A DNA stretch of 64,000 nt from Streptomyces leeuwenhoekii. GTDB lineage: Bacteria > Actinomycetota > Actinomycetes > Streptomycetales > Streptomycetaceae. Position 1 is the stretch's first letter. Each line of letters opens with the position of its first letter. Positions 57,944 through 64,000 of the stretch are shown here, in pieces. A model generated the notes under the pieces. The model did not search any database, was not told the origin of the DNA, and worked only from the letters and a program-made list of their open reading frames with translations. A program made the translations under genes and the position numbers. The DNA lies in NCBI RefSeq assembly GCF_001013905.1, contig NZ_LN831790.1, positions 1,116,001 to 1,180,000 on the forward strand, written 5' to 3'.

Positions 57944-60900
57944 GAACGCGTCCTTCGCTTGAAAACCCTCAGCATAGCCTGCCCATATGCCTCCGCAGCG
58001 CCTTCCTTTCCGCCCATGGAGCGCGGCCAGATGCGGTACATCCGGTGGTGGTAGATCTCGTGGAAGATCGTGGCCACAGCCGTGTCCATGTCGGCCAGCC
58101 CCATGTCGGAGATCTGGATCACCGGGCGTCCGCGCGGCCCCTTGTTCGGCTTCCCGGAGCCGTCGTGCGGGCTGTTGCCGTAGGCGGGAATGCCTTCGGA
58201 GGTGACGATCTGCGGCACATGCACGATGTCGTACTTGGAGACGCTCATACCGGCTCGTCCCAGCGCCATCTTCACCTGCTTGATGCTGACGCCGCAGTTG
58301 TGGACGAGGACCGGCGCGTCGCCCGCCAGTACGTAGTACGTGTGCGCGTCGGTGACGGTGAGGTTGTGAACCGTCGCCTTCTTCGCCGTCCACGCCTTGA
58401 CGGCACTGATCTGGATCCAGGTGCCCGAGGACGTCTGGACCCACTGGCCCGGCTCGAGCTCGCCCGCGCCGATCCACTCCCGCAGGGAGGGCACCCAGAA
58501 CGGGTGGCCGGCCGTGGCGGTGACCGTGGTGGTCCGCGCCTTGGCGGTGGAACCGTCATGGATCTTCAGCGTGATCCGGACCAGGTTCTTGCTGCCCTTG
58601 CCGATGATGGTGGCGGCAGCGGTCTGGACGGAGGTCCGGCCCGTCTTCGGGTCGGTGGCCACCACCTTGTCGCCGGGCTCGACCTTCTCGATCGGCTTGG
58701 TGGAGCCGTCGGCCATCAGCACCTTCGTACCGGGTACGAAGCTGTTGGCAGCCCCCGCGGCCGACTCGCAGGCCGCGCCCTGTGCCTCTTCCTTGACGGT
58801 TTCCCTGGCCTCTTCCCGGACCTCCTTGGCGACCTTCTTCACCGCCCGCTTCACCTGACGCGGCTTGGGCCGCGGCTTGGGCTGGGAGCGGGGCTTGGCG
58901 CGCGGCTTGGGCCGGGCCGCGGCCTTGCGGGCCGCCGCTCGCCGTGCCGCCGCCTTCCTCGCCGCGGCGCGGGCCGCGCGGGCGCGGGCCTGGGCCGCCG
59001 CCCTTCTGGCCGCGGCGCGCTTGGCCGCCGCGCGGGCCGCTGCCCGCTTGGCCGCCGCTCGCCGGGCCGCCGCCGCCTTGCGGGCCGCCTCACGGCGGGC
59101 GCGGGCGGCCGCACGCTTGGCGGCCTCGATCGCACGCTTGCGGGCGAGGGCCGCGGCGCGCCGGGCCGCCGCCTGGGCCGCCTTGCGGGCCGCGATGATC
59201 GCCGCGCGGCGGGCCGCCGCGCGGATCGCCGCCTGGATGGCGATACGGGCCGCGATCCCGATCAGGACGGGGAAGAACTCGCCCGTCGGGTCGGAGAAGG
59301 TGGCGGGCGCGTTGTTGCTGTAGGCGTAGGGGTTCATCGTGGCCGGCTGGCCGTAGTCGACCATCGGGTCGACCTGGATGAACCTGCCGGTGGCCGGGTC
59401 GTAGTCACGGGCGCCGAGCCGGGTCAGCCCGGTGTCCTGGTCGACCGTGCCACCGACGAAGCCCCGCTGTCCGGGCCAGGCGGTGGGCTGCTGCCCCCGG
59501 GCCTCGCCGAACGGCAGCGACTTGCGGCGGGTGACGCCCATCGTCGCCTCGGTCATGTTCACGACCGTGTGGGACGTGCCGTGGTGGTCGGCCAGCATGA
59601 GCTGCCGGACGCCCCCGGTGGCGCGGACCGTCGTCGAGCCGTCCGGATGCGGGTAGAAGCGCTCCGCCGTCTTCTTGGTGTTGTCGGCGCTGACGGTCAG
59701 CTCCGCCTCGGCGAGGTAGAGGGTGCGGCTGCCGTCGGCTCCCCGGCGGATCAGGCGTTCGCCGTCCGCGCCGTAGAGGTACGACGTGGTCTTGGTGCCG
59801 CCGCCCTCGACGGGCTGGGACACCTTGCGCAACTGGCCCTCGACGTCGTACTCGAGCGTCTGGTTGTTGCCGCCGTGCTGGCGCCCGGTGGTGTTGCCCG
59901 CCTTGTCGTAGGCGAAGGTGGCCAGGGTCTGGCCCTGCGGGCCGGTCGACTTGATCTCCGCGAGGGCGTTCGGGCCTCCCACGCCCGCCTTGCCGTAGAC
60001 GTAGTCACGGGTGACGTCCTTGGTGGCGTCGCCCGCGGGGTCGTGCTCGACGAGCTTGGTGCGGTTGCCGGCCGCGTCGTACTCGAAGGACTGCCAGTAC
60101 GCCTCCGGGCCGCCGACCGTGTCCTTCGAGGGTGCCGCCGCGCAGTCGTCCGCCGTCCTCGACGTCCAGGCGGAGGTCATCTGCCGGAGCTGGTCGTAGA
60201 CGAAGCACTGCGTGTCGGTCTTGCCCGCGTCGGGCGCCGCGTCACCGGGGCTGTCGGTGATCCTGGTGACGTTGCCGGCCTCGTCGTAGGCGTACTTCGT
60301 CTCGGCGATGCGGCCCGGGCTGACCGAGCGGTCGAAGGTGACCGTCTGCAGGCGCCGGGTGAACTCGTCGTAGACGTAACTGCCGTACACCTGCTTGCCG
60401 GCCGGACCCGCGTCCGTGCGCAGGATCTCGCCGAACGCCGAGTACTGGGCGTTCGCGAGGTACGTGGACGCTCCGCCGATGGAGATCGGCAGATCGTCGG
60501 AGTTGTAGCGGAAGACGACCCGCTCCGTGACCAGGCCGCCGACGCCCGGCAGCGAGACCCAGGCGAGGTTGCCGGTCGGCGTGTAGGAGTACTCGTACTC
60601 GTACGTGCCGGCCAGGCCGGTCTCCTCGGCGGGGATCACCGTCTGGGACGTCTTCACCCGGTAGGCGTCGTCGTAGGCGGTGATCTCCTCCCGGTACTGC
60701 AAGCCGTTGTCGTAGCGGATCTGCGCGGTGGGCAGGCCCTTGGCGAGCGTGTCGTAGGTCCACTCGAGACGCTTGGGACCGGTGACGCTCTCCTCGCGCA
60801 CGCTGGTCGGCCGGCCGCCGGCGTCGTAGGTGGTGAACAGCGACCGGCCCAGCGGGTCGATGCTCTCCACCACGTTGTCGGAGTTGTCGTAGCGCAGTTC

Positions 60901-63900
60901 GGTGCGGCCGCCGTCGGGGTCGACGACGGCGGTCTGGCGGCCCCGCTTGTCGTACTCGAAGGTGGTGACGGCGCCGCCGGGGGCGGTCACCTTGACCAGG
61001 TTGTCGAGGTCGTCGTACTCGTACACCGTGTCGCGCCACCTGGTGCGTGCGGTGTCGGTGTACTCGCGCAGCCGTTCGGTGCGGCCCTCGGCGTCTTCGA
61101 AGACGGCGGTGACGGTGTCGCCCTTGGGCGGGATCGTGGTGGAGACGTCGCCGTCGCGTTCGGTGGTGGTGCGCAGTTTCTCCGTGCCGCGGTAGTAGGT
61201 GATCTCGGCGGTGGGCTGGCCCAGGCCGTCGAAGGTGGTGCGGTTCTGGGACGGGACGTCGTTGTCGCCGACCTGGAGGAGGACGGGTTCGGGCTCGGCG
61301 CTGTTGTAGTAGCCGTCGTTCTCCTTCCACACCCGTCCGGCGCTGTCGTAGAAGGTGTCGTTGACGATCCGGCCCGCGCCGATGGCCTCGTCCTGGGTCT
61401 GCCGCTCGCGCAGCAGTCCGTCGAGGATCTCGTAGGAGACGGCGTACTCGCCGTTGTCCTTCAGGGTGCGGGTGGTGACGATCGTCGGGCCGTCGCGGCG
61501 CACGGTGTAGTCGTAGGTCGCGGTGGGGGTCTGGGTGGCCGGGTCGCGGTCGGTCTCCCAGACCTTCAGGAGCCGGCCCAGCGGGTCGTACTCCATGGTG
61601 GCCTTCTTGCCGTTGGCGTCCGTCTCCACCAGCGGCAGTCCGCGCAGGGTGTCGAAGTCGGTGGTCTCGGTGTGGCCGAGCGGGTCGGTGGAGACCTGCC
61701 TGACCGGGCGCTGCACGGTGGCCGGGGTGTAGACCACGGACGTCTTGCGGTTGTCGGCGTCCCAGGTCGCGGTCTCGCGGCCGTGGATGTCGTACTCGGT
61801 GCGGTCGATGGTGAGGTAGCCCTCGCCCGTGCCGTCGAGTTCCTGGATCTCGGTGGGCAGGCCCTTGACGGGGGCCGCGCCGAAGGCCAGGTTGTCGTAG
61901 AGGGTGCGGGTGTCCTCGACGACCTCGCCGCCGGTGGTGCCGCACGCCCCGAGCACGGTCTTCTCACGCGCTTCCAGCTCGATCAGATACACGCTGGTGT
62001 TGCGCGCGTAGGTGACCGTGGAACAGCGCACCGTGCCGCCGGGCGACTTCTCCTCCACCTGGTAGGGCAGGCCGTAGCTGTCGTAGGCGGTGGTCTCGGT
62101 GGAGGTGCGCCAGGTCTCGCCCTTGACCCGTTCGCGGGTGAGGACCTTCTCCGGGCGGGTCATCCACGCCTCCAGCGGCGTGGTGCCGCTGCGGGTGCGG
62201 GTGGCGGTCTTCACCGACCAGGGCGTGGTGACGGTGGCCGAGTCGATGGGCCCGCCGTCGGACTCGTAGGTGATCTGCTCCAGCAGCTGGCCCTGGTACT
62301 GCGGCAGGTCCTGGAAGCTCGAGCCGTCGCTGGTGGTGACCGTCGAGGTGCGGGTGCCCGAGGGCAGTTTGTCGCCGTGCAGGCCGCGGAAGTAGCGGTG
62401 CTCGGTGAGCTGCCTGACGTCCGTACCGCCGCCGATACGGGTACGCACCCGCTCGTAACCGCGGTACTGCGACCAGGTCCGGTGCTTGTTCTCGGTGAAC
62501 TCGCTGTCGTCCCAGGCCCAGGCCGGGCTGCCCAGGTACTCGTAGGAGGTGACCTTGGACGGACTGTCGGTGACCAGGTCCTGCTCACTGACCTGCGTGA
62601 CGACGTACTTGTGGAACCAGTCCTTGACCGGCGCCAGCGCACCCTTGGGCGTCCAGTACTGCGGATAGCAGCGCAGGGTGTTCGACTCCGGCGAGGCCGG
62701 CATCTTCCGCGGCTCCAGCGCCTGGCACTCACGCGCCGAGTACGACACCGCGATCCGCCCACCGGTCTCCGTGTCGATGGCGTGGATGCGGTAACGCGAG
62801 AACGGCGGCAGGCCCTCCACCCCGTCGACGCGGTTGTCCATCTGGGTGCCGGAGAAGGTGACCTTCGGCATGGCGGCGGTGGCTCCGGCGCGGTGGCCGG
62901 TGCGGGTGATGGAGTCCAGCCACAGGGCCGGCGAGGTGCCGTCACCGGTGGCCGGGTAGGACTGCTCCAGCGTCCAGGAGTCGACGGTGTTCAGGGCGGT
63001 GCCCGAGAGCACCTGGGTGGTGATCTTCGTCAGGCGCTTGGTGGTCCAGAACGTCGGGGAGTACTTGTCGGTGCACTTGGCACCGGCCGCGCACTCCTGG
63101 TCCAGCGGCACATCCGGCCAGTACTTGGCGTTGGCGGCCGTCCGCTTGGACTCCGCGCAGTCGAACGCCGTGCTGGGGATGCAGCGCTCGGCGGTGGTGA
63201 AGGAGACCCGGCCCGCGGGCAGGACACCGAACAGCTTGTCCGAGCGCAGACCGTAGTCGATCCGGGCGAGCTGCGCGGCCCGCACGTAGGAGGCCGGCTG
63301 ATCGGCCTTCATGTTCTGCCCGTAGTGGTTGGTCTCCTTGGTCCACCACAGCGTCATGGCGTCACCGAGCGGATCGACGACGTAGTCCAGGTTCCAGCGG
63401 TAGACCTGCGCGCAGTCGGAGTCGGTGAACGCCGTGGCGTGGCAGGGCTCGCCGGGGTGGTTGCCGAAGACCGGCACGGTGAGCGCGGAGTTGGTGACCG
63501 TGCCCTCCGGGGCGCCGGGCAGCTTGTTCAGGCCGAAGTGGTACTGGGTGCCGTCGGTGGTGGTCAGAACCCAGTGCTCGCCGCCGTGTCCGCCGTTGGC
63601 CGCGCCGGTCTTGCGCTGCAGGCGCGAGCCGTCGTCGTCGGCCGGCCGCCACTCGTCGGTGCCGTCCTTCTTGACCAGCTCGGTGGTGCTGCCGCCCAGC
63701 GACATCACCACATGGTCCGAGCCCCAGCACAGATCACCGCTGTCACCGGTGTTGTTGGGCTTGACCCCGCCGACCTCGCCCTTGTCGTCGGAGCAGGAAC
63801 GGAAACGGCGCTCGATGTAGCCCGGCTCGTAGTCCCAGCCCTCGGCGATCCAGGAGGACTGCGCGTTGGTGGAGGCGGTACGGCCGTCCACGGCCTGCGA

Positions 63901-64000
63901 GGAGTAGGACAGCTCGACCTCGGGCTGCGGGCCGCCGGGCACCTCGGGCGCCTCGATGGGATACGTCCAGGCGAAGCCGCCGGAGGAGGAACCGGCCATC
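57940..64000 (-). CDS. RHS/YD-repeat polymorphic toxin with Hint domain and HExxH toxin module (5' part beyond window)
   Basis: At least 2,019 residues are visible and the N-terminus is missing. Many RHS/YD repeats (such as FEYDKRGRQTAVVDPDG) form the shell. The core-ending motif is LGARDYDPATGRFIQVDP (about residue 1535). Residues about 1577-1713 are an unusual run of Ala/Arg/Lys (AAARRAAAKRAAA-type) followed by a Pro/Lys/Arg stretch. A Hint self-cleaving domain follows (GTKVLMADGSTKPI, TAGHPFWV, HTYYVLAGDAPVLVHNC, about 1750-1902). The C-terminal 117 residues carry FHEIYHH with a later AAEAYG, a zincin-like metallopeptidase signature. This is a contact- or secretion-type toxin for competition between cells. 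Confidence 0.93.
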   Translation of the reverse strand, partial: MAGSSSGGFAWTYPIEAPEVPGGPQPEVELSYSSQAVDGRTASTNAQSSWIAEGWDYEPGYIERRFRSCSDDKGEVGGVKPNNTGDSGDLCWGSDHVVMSLGGSTTELVKKDGTDEWRPADDDGSRLQRKTGAANGGHGGEHWVLTTTDGTQYHFGLNKLPGAPEGTVTNSALTVPVFGNHPGEPCHATAFTDSDCAQVYRWNLDYVVDPLGDAMTLWWTKETNHYGQNMKADQPASYVRAAQLARIDYGLRSDKLFGVLPAGRVSFTTAERCIPSTAFDCAESKRTAANAKYWPDVPLDQECAAGAKCTDKYSPTFWTTKRLTKITTQVLSGTALNTVDSWTLEQSYPATGDGTSPALWLDSITRTGHRAGATAAMPKVTFSGTQMDNRVDGVEGLPPFSRYRIHAIDTETGGRIAVSYSARECQALEPRKMPASPESNTLRCYPQYWTPKGALAPVKDWFHKYVVTQVSEQDLVTDSPSKVTSYEYLGSPAWAWDDSEFTENKHRTWSQYRGYERVRTRIGGGTDVRQLTEHRYFRGLHGDKLPSGTRTSTVTTSDGSSFQDLPQYQGQLLEQITYESDGGPIDSATVTTPWSVKTATRTRSGTTPLEAWMTRPEKVLTRERVKGETWRTSTETTAYDSYGLPYQVEEKSPGGTVRCSTVTYARNTSVYLIELEAREKTVLGACGTTGGEVVEDTRTLYDNLAFGAAPVKGLPTEIQELDGTGEGYLTIDRTEYDIHGRETATWDADNRKTSVVYTPATVQRPVRQVSTDPLGHTETTDFDTLRGLPLVETDANGKKATMEYDPLGRLLKVWETDRDPATQTPTATYDYTVRRDGPTIVTTRTLKDNGEYAVSYEILDGLLRERQTQDEAIGAGRIVNDTFYDSAGRVWKENDGYYNSAEPEPVLLQVGDNDVPSQNRTTFDGLGQPTAEITYYRGTEKLRTTTERDGDVSTTIPPKGDTVTAVFEDAEGRTERLREYTDTARTRWRDTVYEYDDLDNLVKVTAPGGAVTTFEYDKRGRQTAVVDPDGGRTELRYDNSDNVVESIDPLGRSLFTTYDAGGRPTSVREESVTGPKRLEWTYDTLAKGLPTAQIRYDNGLQYREEITAYDDAYRVKTSQTVIPAEETGLAGTYEYEYSYTPTGNLAWVSLPGVGGLVTERVVFRYNSDDLPISIGGASTYLANAQYSAFGEILRTDAGPAGKQVYGSYVYDEFTRRLQTVTFDRSVSPGRIAETKYAYDEAGNVTRITDSPGDAAPDAGKTDTQCFVYDQLRQMTSAWTSRTADDCAAAPSKDTVGGPEAYWQSFEYDAAGNRTKLVEHDPAGDATKDVTRDYVYGKAGVGGPNALAEIKSTGPQGQTLATFAYDKAGNTTGRQHGGNNQTLEYDVEGQLRKVSQPVEGGGTKTTSYLYGADGERLIRRGADGSRTLYLAEAELTVSADNTKKTAERFYPHPDGSTTVRATGGVRQLMLADHHGTSHTVVNMTEATMGVTRRKSLPFGEARGQQPTAWPGQRGFVGGTVDQDTGLTRLGARDYDPATGRFIQVDPMVDYGQPATMNPYAYSNNAPATFSDPTGEFFPVLIGIAARIAIQAAIRAAARRAAIIAARKAAQAAARRAAALARKRAIEAAKRAAARARREAARKAAAARRAAAKRAAARAAAKRAAARRAAAQARARAARAAARKAAARRAAARKAAARPKPRAKPRSQPKPRPKPRQVKRAVKKVAKEVREEARETVKEEAQGAACESAAGAANSFVPGTKVLMADGSTKPIEKVEPGDKVVATDPKTGRTSVQTAAATIIGKGSKNLVRITLKIHDGSTAKARTTTVTATAGHPFWVPSLREWIGAGELEPGQWVQTSSGTWIQISAVKAWTAKKATVHNLTVTDAHTYYVLAGDAPVLVHNCGVSIKQVKMALGRAGMSVSKYDIVHVPQIVTSEGIPAYGNSPHDGSGKPNKGPRGRPVIQISDMGLADMDTAVATIFHEIYHHRMYRIWPRSMGGKEGAAEAYGQAMLRVFKRRTRS

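Overview
This 64 kb window is high-GC actinobacterial DNA, almost certainly from a Streptomyces. The signs are strong third-position GC, many GTG starts and some TTG starts, ATGA/GTGA translational coupling, a conservon (cvn) operon and Streptomyces-like regulators. No database search was possible. Functional calls rest on motifs and family knowledge.

Region 1 (1 to about 40,030) is the right-hand part of a hybrid NRPS / trans-AT polyketide cluster that continues off the left edge. The megasynthases have no in-line acyltransferase. In order they read carrier, Cy, Cy, A (Cys-like code), PCP, Ox, KS, ACP, KS, KR, ACP, KS, then DH, ACP, KR, KS on the next protein. A discrete AT-ER protein supplies extender units, and an HMG-CoA-synthase/enoyl-CoA-hydratase pair implies beta-alkyl branching. 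This is the plan of the leinamycin family. The starter route differs: a Thr-specific A-T protein, a SyrB2-type non-haem iron halogenase and a SyrC-type Cys aminoacyltransferase should deliver 4-chlorothreonine to the N-terminal carrier, which Cy/Ox chemistry then joins to cysteine as a thiazole. From memory, the largimycins of Streptomyces argillaceus are leinamycin-family compounds that could be related, but I cannot confirm this. Other members are two internally duplicated DUF6039-like proteins, a methyltransferase, an adenylating enzyme with a fused Trm112-like tail, a TetR regulator, an MFS exporter, a glycosyltransferase, an AlkZ-like DNA glycosylase (probable self-resistance to a DNA-alkylating product), dTDP-deoxysugar genes, a cation/proton antiporter and a small secreted protein. 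A shared 16-bp palindrome (TGCTCA-N4-TGAGCA) lies in the intergenic regions of this cluster and looks like a cluster-specific operator.

Region 2 (about 40,030 to 45,680) is a decayed recombination zone. It holds a single CRISPR-like repeat, the last codons of an RNA methyltransferase gene, an IS630-type element with an IS110-type element inserted in it, an N-terminally truncated tyrosine integrase and a tRNA-Pro(GGG).

Region 3 (about 45,680 to 57,540) is ordinary chromosome: split transketolase behind a SoxR/MerR-like promoter, small enzymes, an XRE-cupin regulator, LysR, the kbl/tdh threonine-degradation pair, and a conservon with an added GAF protein.

Region 4 (57,575 to 64,000) is a polymorphic-toxin locus: a very large RHS-repeat protein with an Ala/Arg/Lys-rich segment, a Hint domain and an HExxH C-terminal toxin domain, overlapping by 4 bp a small zinc-ribbon protein that is the likely immunity gene.
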